NCBI GenBank assembly: GCA_037157565.1
Contig: JAZHRO010000063.1
Coordinates: forward strand, 88,998,001 to 89,062,000
Origin: Thalassia testudinum
Lineage: Eukaryota; Streptophyta; Magnoliopsida; Alismatales; Hydrocharitaceae
Reading direction: 5' to 3'
DNA length: 64,000 nt
This document shows positions 23,972 to 33,872 of the stretch, in pieces (the stretch's first letter is position 1; the number at the start of each line of letters is the position of its first letter). Both the position numbers and the translations under genes were made by a program. Under the pieces are notes generated by a model. That model saw only the letters and a list, made by a program, of their open reading frames with translations, had not been told where the DNA came from and ran no database searches.

Positions 23972-25145
23972 ATTTGGATCAGGTGGTGGAATCAAGATGT
24001 AGAATCAGAGTTGGAATCAAGATCAAGTTATGAAGCGATCAGATCTGAATGACGAGTCCCACTGAAAATGTGTGCGTGTGCTCTAAAGAGACAAGATGAG
24101 GGACTGGAGATGTTTTTGACCCAATCAAGACACCCAAAGACATTTGGATGACTATGGAGGTTCGGGCGAATGGTACCCCTGGATCAGAAGATCATCCACC
24201 TGAGAATTACCTGGGCAGCCAGAGAGGGAGAGTCTCGCAAAGACCCCTACACGGTAGAGCATCCCCACGGGTTACAGGGTTTCCCCTACCCAACCTCTCT
24301 TGTCACTGAGATTCCAGGTAGACAGGAATGGGGACCTTGACCTCTTAAGTCTACCACTTTTATTTCAAAGGTGCTTTTAGGGTTCTCACTTGAACCTTAG
24401 ATGTTTTGATGTTGTGACCTAATTTAGAGGTTGGTTGACCCAAGGGGTCAACTTCACCTTACCTGTCCTATAGATGGCAGAATGATTCTAGGTTTGGAGC
24501 CTAGAGATCACCCTGATTCGACTCCCAGGTTATTAAGTCCAAGATTTTAGGATTTAAGTGATTTTAGAGCTTCTTTTTTTTTCTTAGGGTTTGTCTTGTT
24601 TAGATCTCTTCAATCAAAGTCTTGGGTGACACTGATGCGGGAAGGTTTATTTCCTTTTATGTAGGCATGTGTGACTAACACTCCAAGATCCTACTGTAGA
24701 AACCCTAATTTGGTTCTATTTCCAATCCTTTTTTCTTTTTCACAAAAATTCTCTTTGGACTTGAAAGCAAGAAGTGTGTTGTCCGTAGAGATTAAGCTTT
24801 ATTTCTATTAGGCACATGAATTTGTGGGATAGAATCTAAAAAAAATCGCTCCAACTTCAAGAAGAATTAAAAAATTTTCGCAAAATTAGGAAATGTTTGC
24901 CTTAAAGATGGTGATTACTATATAAAGAAGGCAATTGATTCCTAAATTGATTTTCTTCCATTTGTCTTTTCAGGATTTAGGGAATGGTTTAAGGAAGAAA
25001 AGAAATTACCTGCCCTGGAGAGGTTGACTTGCAGGAGGGATTTTCTCGTGAAATACCTGCAAGATCAAAATAAAGCAAAGCAAGGCAAGTTAGTGTTCAA
25101 TATGATAAAAAGAATGTAAAGACTAGTGCTAAATTACGCGTTGCT
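23972..25145 (-). other. Element C untranslated leader
   Basis: The leader between primer site and reading frame. Positions 24112-24410 hold the block shared with D and E. The rest is AT-rich and has no credible reading frame. Confidence 0.75.
24112..24410 (-). promoter_or_regulatory. Conserved leader block, copy in C
   Basis: It matches D 43889-44175 and E 1-195 with few changes, although the coding regions of C and D are unrelated. In the RNA it lies 140 bases before the start codon. A cis-acting RNA role, such as packaging into particles made by a D-like partner, would explain its retention. Confidence 0.55.
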
Positions 25146-25162
25146 CCCCGATAACGGTGCCA
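25146..25162 (-). other. Primer-binding site of C (tRNA-Asp)
   Basis: The plus strand reads CCCCGATAACGGTGCCA, against CCCCGGCAACGGCGCCA at the 3' end of tRNA-Asp. All three differences are C-to-T or G-to-A changes. The LTR starts after three bases at 25166. Confidence 0.85.
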
Positions 25163-25165
25163 AAA

Positions 25166-27839
25166 TGTTTCGGAACGTCTTGGTCGATTTTTTAAAGGAT
25201 GTCACATTGTAGTATAGCCGAAAAAGCATTCAAAACAAATAAAGATTTTATTACTATAAAATCAGAGTATCCGATGTCGGACACAGGGAGCAATTGGAAT
25301 TTACTACTAATCTCTAGAATGTAATTGAACACTGTAATTACTCAAAACTTTAATTCAAATGTAACTGCATGAGTTTAAAAAGTAATTGAGGTAAAAAGAA
25401 AGAATTGGATGTCTGATCAATGGGATCAGACGTCTTAAAAGTGTGTTTCCCTTCTTTGATTCTTCATCTTCTGATTTTCTTTATTTCTTCTCCTGCAGTG
25501 CTTCTTGCTTTTCTTCCGTCTTCTATGGGTCTTCGTACTTGTCTCTCTGCATCCTTTGCTTCAGTTCCTTTTCTTCTTCTGCTTGTCTTCTATTTCTTTT
25601 CTTCCTCAGATCTTCTTCACTTTTTCCTTCACCTCTTCCTTCTCTTCTTCCCTTGCTAGCAGCGGCCAAGTGTTCGCTTCACTCCTTCCTTCCCTGCACA
25701 AACACAACAAAGCACAAAACCTAACCCTCTACCCACACCCACGCGTATCTCTCTCTCTGTAAACCACTTCCAGGAAGCTCTCCAAGAGCCGGGTTAATGA
25801 GTCGGATCGCGTGCCCATGACCAGGTGCACTGGCATAAGGGTGATGCACGAGGTGTGCGTGGGTAGTGTCAGGTCGGATCCGCCAGGACCGTGTGGTGAA
25901 ATCGCGGACGAGGCAGCGTGAGATAGGTGAGGGACCTCACCCCAAGTGCGCTTAGAGGCAAAGAGATGATATGACAAAAATAATTTAAACCATGCCAGCG
26001 CCTTGTAGGTTACTGATGTGGGACTAAAGGTTGCTGCCTTTTCTCGCATGCACCCGCAGAAATCCTTCCTGCAATTACCATAGCTACGGACTTCGCAGTG
26101 TCGCAGCGCTTCCCCGAGCGAGCTGCACCTAGAGCCTTACAGTCCTGAAGCCTGGAGTGAGCTTGGAGCTTCTTCCAGTCGCCGTCAATGGCGGCAGGGG
26201 ATATGAATCTGTCAGACACGAAAATGGCCTCGCGGCCTAATCAGATCACCAGGGAACCTTCGCCTTGTCACGGCGAAGGTGAAGAGCAAGGTGACAGGCC
26301 GCGGGGTGACCTAGGTGTGCGTGCCTAGGTCATCCTGTGACCGAAAAGTTGGGTGTGTTCGGGGGTGAGTTGTGTGAGTATGGAGGGACTGTGGAAGGGC
26401 GGAGCATTCAGTGTGGTGAGGCGGAACTTTTGCAACAGTCGGCGAGTCATGTGGAGTTGCGGAGAGACAGGGGCGACTCGCCGGAGGGTTGCCGGAGGGA
26501 TGGAAGATGATGGTGGTCAGGCGTGGTCGTGGGGTAATCAAGTGAAATATAGTGGGGAAAAGAAAGAGGGAAAGATGTGGAGTAGTTCTAACCTACTTGC
26601 AGGGATGAAGGGGGCGGAGAAGGCGAACGACTGTACCTGCTGTCGTCGGAGAAGAAAATGCCCAGTGGGGGAAGACGGCGGTGACGACGGGGCTAGGGCA
26701 GCGCGCGCAGGTATTGCACGACACGGAGGAGGATGAGGAAGAAGTCTCTGCCACTGGTTTTGTGGCAGAGCGAAGAGGAAAGGAAGGAGAGCTCGCCGGA
26801 GCCCACTGGACACCCTGGCCGAGAGGGAAGAGAGGAATCTGAGGTAGAATCCCGGCCAGGTCGAGCTGAAATTGAGCGGCCAGGTTTGGGGGTTCTTTTA
26901 TAGGCACAGGCCATATGTTCTGGAGCGTGGAGGGCAAGCATTCGTCACCAAAGGCTCGCCGAAGAAGGAAAGTGGGTGGATACCCAAATCCCTCGTGCAT
27001 TCGAACGAGAGATTGGGATCAAATCAGGGATCATGACTGGCCTCAGATGGAAGGGAATTCCTTAGAGAATCTCCCCTCCATTTCTGGGAGGGGATCTCTG
27101 AGGAATCAGAGAGTATTCCCTCTCTAATCCTCGCTGGAGTAGGATTCTGCCCCAATAATGGTGGAAGGACCTGATTGCAAGGTTGGCGAGGAAGTTAGGG
27201 GGCTCTCTGAGATGATTTTCAAAAGTTAGGGACCAAAATGTGATTTGGGTGTACTAAATTGCAAAGTACGTCAAGATGACCTCCCCTTAGGTCTAAATTT
27301 TGGTACAAACCTAATTTTGACCTAAGGAATCCAATGGTGAAGTTGGATTTTAGGTTTGATCACGTTTGACTGGACATTTTGCGTAAAAACTGAAATTAGG
27401 TCAATTGATGAGCAAGGACCCTAATCTAGGTCAAACTAGGTTCCAAAGGACAAATTGAATGTTCTAAACCCTAGAGGATATTTTTCCATGAATTTTAGAG
27501 GGTTTACTTGATTTTTATCCTGACCAGAACCTTGTTGAATTAAGCAGGCTTGTTTTAGGGTTACCAAATGTTCTTTAATTCCTGGATTGCACATGAACCC
27601 ATTTCTGATTGACTCAACCCACTTTTTATCTCATGTAGGCCATTTGACCTAGGTTTTGCCTCTGAGAAATCCCGTTTATGTACTGCAATGGTAAAATTGC
27701 AGTTTTAACCTTTATTTCATGTTTTCTTCTCAAAACACTTCTTCCTTCTATTAAGTCTTCTTCTAGGTTATATAGGAGCTTCTATTCTCTTTATTGGGTC
27801 AAAATGAGCTAGTTATGGGTCATGATGAGGCTCTCATCA
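25166..27839 (-). repeat. Element C 5' LTR
   Basis: It pairs with 18036-20734, starts TGTTTCGGAACG and ends CTCATCA, followed by the target duplication AAGCC. The tRNA-Asp-like block is CATTGTAGTATAG (25205-25217). The inverted repeat at 25408-25434 has one C-to-T change, and the TATA box is at 26896-26902. Confidence 0.93.
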
Positions 27840-27844
27840 AAGCC

Positions 27845-29032
27845 CTCCTCATGCATTGTGGGTTGTTGGATCGTCATCCATTGGCCACCATGCGCCCACA
27901 TTGCCCCTGCCCCTATGCCTCATCAGCCAAGAGAAGATCTCAGTAGTTGGATCTCCATCCAATGGCTGAGAGCGAAGTTGCCTAAAATATAAATGAAACA
28001 CAAAAGGGGCCTTAACATGTTGGTTAGTGCACTCACACAAAAGCGCGATACGTGCGCTCAAGCCTCGCCATGCACCAAATCAAGAAGGCGGTGCACTCGA
28101 TCGCAATTAGACCGTTGGATGATGAGTGAAGGGTGGCGATGCAGGCGTGTGGCGCAACGAGAGCCATCGAATGGACACACATGCATGTACACCAACAAAA
28201 CACATGATCTCACATGTTCTCCTTAAATAAGGCAGTGCGGGCGTGAATTAAGCGTCCAATCACGTGATCAGACGGTAGAAATCGAAGGGCACATGATTTG
28301 AATGTGTGAGCGTGCATGAGGAGAGAGAAAAGCAAGGCAGGTGCGCAAAGAAGAGGAACGTGCAGCGATAGCCATGCGATCATGATCGGGTTGCTGCGGG
28401 AGTGCCACGTGGCGCCACCAGAGTGCATCAGCAAGTAGAAAGCACAAATAAGGTTGTTTTGAGGCCAAATCAGAGCTGTTGATCTCCCGATTGACGGATC
28501 TGATTGGCCTAGAGTTGTTGCACGATTTTAAGGGCTAAAATGCCCTCTTTGCCCCTCATTAAAGCTATAAAAGAAGAACAGGGCCCCCTGTTGAAGATAT
28601 CTTCCACCTAACTCCCACTAAATACAACCCAGCCTCTCTCCCTCTTTACAACTCTTCTCTGGGCTTCCTCTCGGTGCTCTAAATCTGAAGTGCTGTCGCA
28701 CTTCACACAAGAATCCCACAAGCAACATCATCATCTACTATCTCTATCTCTCTCTCTCTTCCTCCTTTTAGCATAGTTTTTTTTATTCATAGTTTGAAAA
28801 CTGTATCAAAAGAGCGATAAAACTCTGATTCTCTGGATATCTGATGTCGATACAGATATAAATATATAAATTATTTTTAGAATGATTGTCTGAAAAGCTT
28901 TCACATAAAATCATATTTTACCTCCCTGCAAACGACTTGGTATTCACCAAAACTTTATAAATATTATTTGTTTCATCGTAATTCACACTACAACGATAAG
29001 ACTTAATCTTTTACGCATCTCGTGGTCGACCA
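27845..29032 (+). repeat. Element B 3' LTR, part 2
   Basis: This is the continuation after the insertion of C. It contains a G-box palindrome (GTGCCACGTGGCGCC near 28400), a TATA box (TATAAAAG, 28566-28573), CT-rich sequence, and the motif CCTCCCTGCAAACGAC near 28921. A block complementary to tRNA-Asp is at 28983-28995. The end is placed at GTCGACCA by analogy, so the last 10-20 bases are uncertain. The combined LTR is about 1.7 kb. Confidence 0.65.
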
Positions 29033-29673
29033 AGCTCTGGACTGCTAGCAATGGGGGGTTACCATGGTAACTTTCCAACCATACTCGAGTGGTGAAGTGT
29101 GGCTTATTTATTTTTTCTTCTTTTCTATTTACTATTTTTCATTTTTTTTCTTTTTGGATATTTTGCTTTTTTTTTTTAAAGTAGGTGGCTTCCCTGATCT
29201 AAAATTTACCTAAAGGCAATAGCCAAAGAGATTGAGGTGCGTGACTAGGCTCTGGACACTTGGTTATGAGTTGTTATTCACAGTACCCTAGAAAGTTTGT
29301 TAGCTACCTAATTTTCATTAAAACCATCGAGAAGTGAGTCAGTGCAAAATGTGTGCAGATGTTTAGACTATAAGTCCCCTCAAATCAAAGGGTAAGTTGA
29401 TAAGTCATGTACTTATACCCTGACATATTTAACCAATTAAAATTGAATTAAAGATGGTGAGGACCCAAGAAACATATCCAAATTTTAGTGGACACCTGGG
29501 CTAATTAAGCCTGAAGACCTGAAGAGTCTAAGTGTTCAAGTCCTATCGTATTATTTCCTAAAGTTGGAAAACTCCTAATGCTTAAGCTATCTTTTCCTTA
29601 TTCTCTTTTTTTTATAGTAAAGAGAAAATAAAAAGAATCTATGGAGCTGACATAATAATTCAAAAATGAATCC

Positions 29674-29689
29674 ACACCCCATGCCTAGC
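29674..29689 (-). promoter_or_regulatory. First polypurine tract of F
   Basis: The minus strand reads GCTAGGCATGGGGTGT, preceded by CAATT-AGGA-CATTG. This is the same arrangement as in A, B, C and D with a slightly degraded inverted repeat. Confidence 0.5.
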
Positions 29690-30169
29690 TTATGCAATGT
29701 CCTAATTGTAAAAATAAAGGCATGAAATGAGTGGAGTAGAGAAGAAAGCACCTGAATTTCCATGATGAGTCGGTCAGCTCCGAGATAAAAGTAGACTCTA
29801 CAAGTGTCGAGTTTATTGCCTTCAACTAGGCATAATATACAAACAAAAGGAAAGAATAAATGAATCGGAGTGGCGAGTCAAGATCCAAAGAAAAAGATTG
29901 ACCTTTTGAACCATAAGAAGACTATGTGCACAGATGTGGACCAGATTGTGATGCAGGCCCATGCCCCAAGGTTGAGTAGTTCTAGGGTTCTAGATGAAAA
30001 TCACCTAAAATTGGAGATTGTTGTGCTTGAGAGGTCGGGCCTACGGTTTTGTGGTGTGCAACCCAAGTCCAAATTGTCAAAGAATAGGTAGGGTTGGGTA
30101 GGTATTCCTCAAGTTAGCCAAGATAGGGTTGGTATTCCTCAAGTTAGCCAACACCCTATCTTGGACTTG

Positions 30170-30612
30170 CTTCACCTGAACCGAATGGTTCGATTCAGGG
30201 TAGGGTAGGTTTGGGTTCACTCCATAAGAGTCAAGAAATTGAGGTTCCTGGGGCCCTCCCTGATAATAAGTTGTTTCAGGTTGTTCATTAAGGGGTGGTG
30301 ACCTATATCCAGTATAATCCTAGGGAGGGTAGGTATTATAATCATCATATCCTTCATGATTGTAGATCGAGTTAGGTTGATCATAAAATTATTGAGATCT
30401 ATAATCAGTGTGGGCATAAGGAGGATAGAAATCACAGTCTTAATGTCCAGGGTTAGACCCTGGACATTGAGGTCCGAAACTGTATCCTCAATCCAGCATA
30501 TACCAACTAGTAGATGGTTGAGTACAGGTCAAGTCGGGATAATAACCATCATATTGGGGATTTGCTAGGAGGGTAGGAGTGGAAATGAGAATAAGTGGAA
30601 GGATACATGGCA
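30170..30612 (-). pseudogene. Element F decayed Tyr/Pro/Gln-rich frame
   Basis: Read on the minus strand from an ATG near 30612 (MYPSTYSHF), the sequence gives a protein-like stretch rich in Tyr, Pro, Asp, Asn and Gln. Phrases such as NPQYDGYYPD, YDDYNTYPP and ETTYYQGGPQEPQ can be read. Reading needs one frame change near 30570 and passes about five stops, several of which could be Gln codons with C changed to T. It lies where C has its unknown frame, but I see no convincing similarity between the two. The function is unknown. Confidence 0.4.
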
Positions 30613-31861
30613 AAATGGGAGGAAAAAAAGAGAAGAAAAAGGTGCCCTACAGTACAAAAATACAAGCTTATCCTTTGATTGGGTAGCCTAAGGAGCAATG
30701 CTGCAAAATATACTCAAACCATAAGATGAATTTAGTGTTGTCCCTAATCCAGAATTTGGGTAAGTTGGACTGGCATAGCAAGGGGAGCATGTCTCGAAGG
30801 CTGCTAATTATGCCAAACCCTTGCTCGCTTAAGTTGCTTCACAATTAGGCCCCCCAACTTAGCACCTTTTGGAAAAAGCATACGTCACTAATTCTAATCA
30901 TGGTTAAGAGAATACCCTAAAATGGACTCAGTGAATCCTCAGGCCAACATCTGCTCAATTTTAGTTCAAGATTGGGATAATAGTGCTCTGGAATGTGATG
31001 AGCTCTTTAAGATGGGTTCTACCCTTAAAAGTCAATTAAGTAGTGTGTGCATGCACAACCAGGTTTTTCAAACCAGGTTTTTCAAGCAAGATTATTATGA
31101 ATGAGGTAGATTTTAGGGTTCAAATCTTGTTTAGTAGCTTCTAGGGTTTAATTCTTAGGTTCATTTAATCAAGGTTCAGTGAAGCAAACCATGTTTTGAA
31201 GGGACAAGTGAAGGTATATTCCTTTACAAATCAAAAATAATGTGGCGTGCCTAGTTAGCCCTAGCAATCAAACCCTAAGGGGCAACTACTGAATGAATTT
31301 GTTTTATATTAAATGGTATGGCCCAAATAATTCAATAAATTACCCTCTTGCACCACTGATTAAAGCACACAAAATGGTTGGCCTATTCAAGTTTCTAGTC
31401 ACTTATTTGTGTCTGAGTTAGAGTGTATTGGATCCATAAATCAGATCCTAGTTTAGTGGTAGAATCAAGGTGATAGTGCTCCTTAGGTTGAAAAGTGTGG
31501 GTGTATAAATGTGTATATTTTATATCAGTTCCCACAATGAGACAAGAAAATATTTTTTTTGTATTTTTAATTTATGTGGGTGGGTAAGGTGGGTGGAAGT
31601 GACAATCAAACAACCAAGACTAACCTAGGGTTTATGCGAGCTCCTAAGTAAATTAAGGTTTGAGTTATTAGGTGGTGAAATGAAATCTAGGGGTTGGAAG
31701 GTGGGGATATACTTACAGAACCTTCTAACTGCACTTTACTCCGATCTATTCTGCATTGGCTCACCTTAGAAGGGTACCTGTAATCATAGAAAGAAAGGAG
31801 CGAAGTAAGCTTAAAAGTTAGGTAAAGTGGAAAATGTGAGAAAAATCAAAGTCCGTTGCCT

Positions 31862-31878
31862 CCCCTGCAATGACGCCA
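31862..31878 (-). other. Primer-binding site of F (tRNA-Asp)
   Basis: The plus strand reads CCCCTGCAATGACGCCA, with three differences from the 3' end of tRNA-Asp. The LTR starts three bases later. Confidence 0.8.
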
Positions 31879-31881
31879 AAA

Positions 31882-33680
31882 TGATGAGTGAATATTTCAT
31901 GCAATAAATGTTTCGAAGTCGTTGCATTGCAAAAAATTTGATATCAAATAATTTTACCAAAACTTGAAGTGAGTCCTACATCGAACACAGGGAGGAGAAC
32001 ATTTGATTTTACAAATCCACATTTGCTTTTATTTATTTTTAGTGTTTTTGTGCTTTCCTTTTTATTTTTATTTTTACAAGGCAAGAGATCAGGTCGAAAT
32101 ATCTAGCTAATCTACTTGTAAAATAAGAGAGATAGAGAGAGATAGGGAACAATCAATCAATATATGTCTAAACAAAGTTTGCTACAGATAGTAAAGTGAG
32201 AAATTAAAAGTAAACTAGAAAGCAATAAAAGAGAGAGAGGTGAGAAAAATCCTCCTCGATGGCTACTTGGACGACAAGCAAGGTTGATAGAGTGCCCGAA
32301 AGAGAGTGGTGAGGAGCTAGAAGGACGAGGATGAAGCTGGACAAATCAAGGATGAGACAGGGCAACATCGCAACGGGATCTGCTTCCCGAACATTGTAAG
32401 AAGACGACCACAGAATGCTCCATGAACAGGGATGTGAAGCAGGGGGAAAATATTTAATTTCTACTCTAATGGAGCATCCAAGCCTTGGCATCGGTTCTTT
32501 AGAACTTTGGAGGGGGTGAGGAAGAGGTAGGAAGAGATGGTTTGAGAATGGGGGGTGTAGAGCACTATTTCTAAGCTAAAGGAGGCTATGGCAAATCATT
32601 TGCCACGAGCTCTCGCATTCAAGGCCACGCAAGGCACACTCCGCATGCCCAGCAAGTGTGCATAGTGTGCGCTCGCGCTCGGCATAGATAGATCAGGAAA
32701 GGAGCTCTCATGGTTGTAGGATCAAGAACGAAGGGCTAAGAGTGCACCTCCGTGCGCCTTCACATCACAGGCATTGCGTGTATGATGCCACTTGATCATG
32801 TGTGTTCATCATCCCGCTAATCCGTTACGCCATGAAACGGCTACCATCGTCACTTGATCACCATCGCATGGTCCAATTTCAATTACACACTCTTCACTGA
32901 GGATTTGGTACGTTTCAGGGGGCTCGATCACACGGTGCTACCTTTTGAGTGCCCTTCCCAACGATTGTGCCACAGGCACTTTTGTGTCCAAAAGATGTCA
33001 TATGCAGGCACGGTGAAGAGTGAATGTCAACTGTTGGAAGATCCACCACATTGAATCTTGAGTTGCCCTTGCGACGTGTGAAGGTGGGGGTGTGGCTTAA
33101 TCTCAACTGTTGGCTGGCAATCATATGGCTGAGATCGCACGATGGAAACGGCTTCAGAGGTTTGAAGCAATTAAGCAACATCGGTGGGCGGCTTAGATGA
33201 TACCACATGGCATCATCACAGCCTTTCATCTTCTTTCCTTTGTTGGGGATGCTACACATGTCAGATCGAGATGATTTTCACATTGTCGGGTGGCGATCGT
33301 CACTTTAGATCCATTCCTATGGTCAGATTTTTCATTTGAAGCCCGAAGAGATGTCGCATTGTCCCCTGGCTGTTGATCTTTCTCAGACTGTGTATGATGC
33401 TATGAAACTTTGATCAAGACGATTTCTGAGGCATTGGACTCTGATCATCGCCCTGATCAGATCTGTATGATTGAATCGTCAATCTGAGGCCCTGACATAT
33501 ATCTCCTTCTCCCTTAGCCATAAAAATAAGAGAATTAATCTATAATTTATACAATCTATTATAAATGCATGATAATGCATGTTATGCAATATTTACAATG
33601 TTAAATGCATCTATAAGCTTGGGAACATGCATAATTAGGCATTTTATCCTAAATAGATGTGTGTGCATAATGAGTTAACA
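31882..33680 (-). repeat. Element F 5' LTR
   Basis: It starts TGATGAGTGAATA next to the primer site and carries ACATCGAACACAGGGAGG near 31979. A weak tRNA-Asp-like block is at 31920-31932. The U3 side (33180-33680) resembles the reverse complement of the start of the B 3' LTR and the U3 of G, including a damaged G-box (TACCACATGGCATC near 33200). The end at GTTAACA is a guess within about 100 bp. Confidence 0.6.
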
Positions 33681-33844
33681 TGTTTGAATGTTTTAGCGGG
33701 TTAAAGTTATTCCACAGAGAGAGTAGAATAGCTTTACCCTGAGTTAAGTGGGACTTAACTTGATGCAAGTGCAATCCAAGTTAACTGACAGATTAAGTAT
33801 TTAACCCAAGGCAACTCTACTTAATTCAGCAACCAAATAGGGCC
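33681..33844. mobile_element. Possible MITE remnant
   Basis: The right end reads CAACCAAATAGGGCC followed by TAA. This is the typical outer end and 3-bp target of Tourist/PIF-Harbinger MITEs. TAA also occurs at 33676-33678, with a poorly matching TGTTTGAATG after it. The left terminal repeat is too degraded to be sure. Confidence 0.3.
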
Positions 33845-33872
33845 TAAGGAATTAAAAGAATTATTTGGGCAT
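33845..33872 (+). pseudogene. Element H pol fragment, left piece
   Basis: The frame reads KELKELFGH and continues across D into VQINSPLLNAIKQI at 47549. This matches the sequence ahead of the protease in D ([20 protein letters not shown]) and A. It shows that D inserted into an older pol gene on the opposite strand. GGCAT at 33868-33872 is the left target duplication. Confidence 0.75.

Larger units (their letters stand above)
18036..27839 (-). mobile_element. Element C: complete retrotransposon without gag-pol
   Basis: The element is 9.8 kb in the 3' LTR of B, with perfect AAGCC target duplications (18031-18035, 27840-27844). It has two 2.7 kb LTRs (roughly 95% alike by eye). Its tRNA-Asp primer site has three changes. 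The leader contains a block shared with D. There is a single long reading frame unlike gag or pol, and two polypurine tracts. Everything except the coding part resembles D. This fits a large non-autonomous derivative mobilised by a D-like partner, which is inference from shared cis sequences. Confidence 0.92.
29033..31861 (-). mobile_element. Element F internal region without gag-pol
   Basis: The interior of a minus-strand element reads from the primer site at 31862-31878 towards a polypurine tract at 29674-29689. No gag, protease, reverse transcriptase or integrase wording is present. A decayed Tyr/Pro-rich frame is at about 30170-30612. The stretch 30620-31860 is AT-rich leader without credible genes, and 29033-29670 is 3' non-coding DNA. 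No 3' LTR of F is visible, which fits B having inserted here with the rest of F beyond the left edge (inference). Confidence 0.6.
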
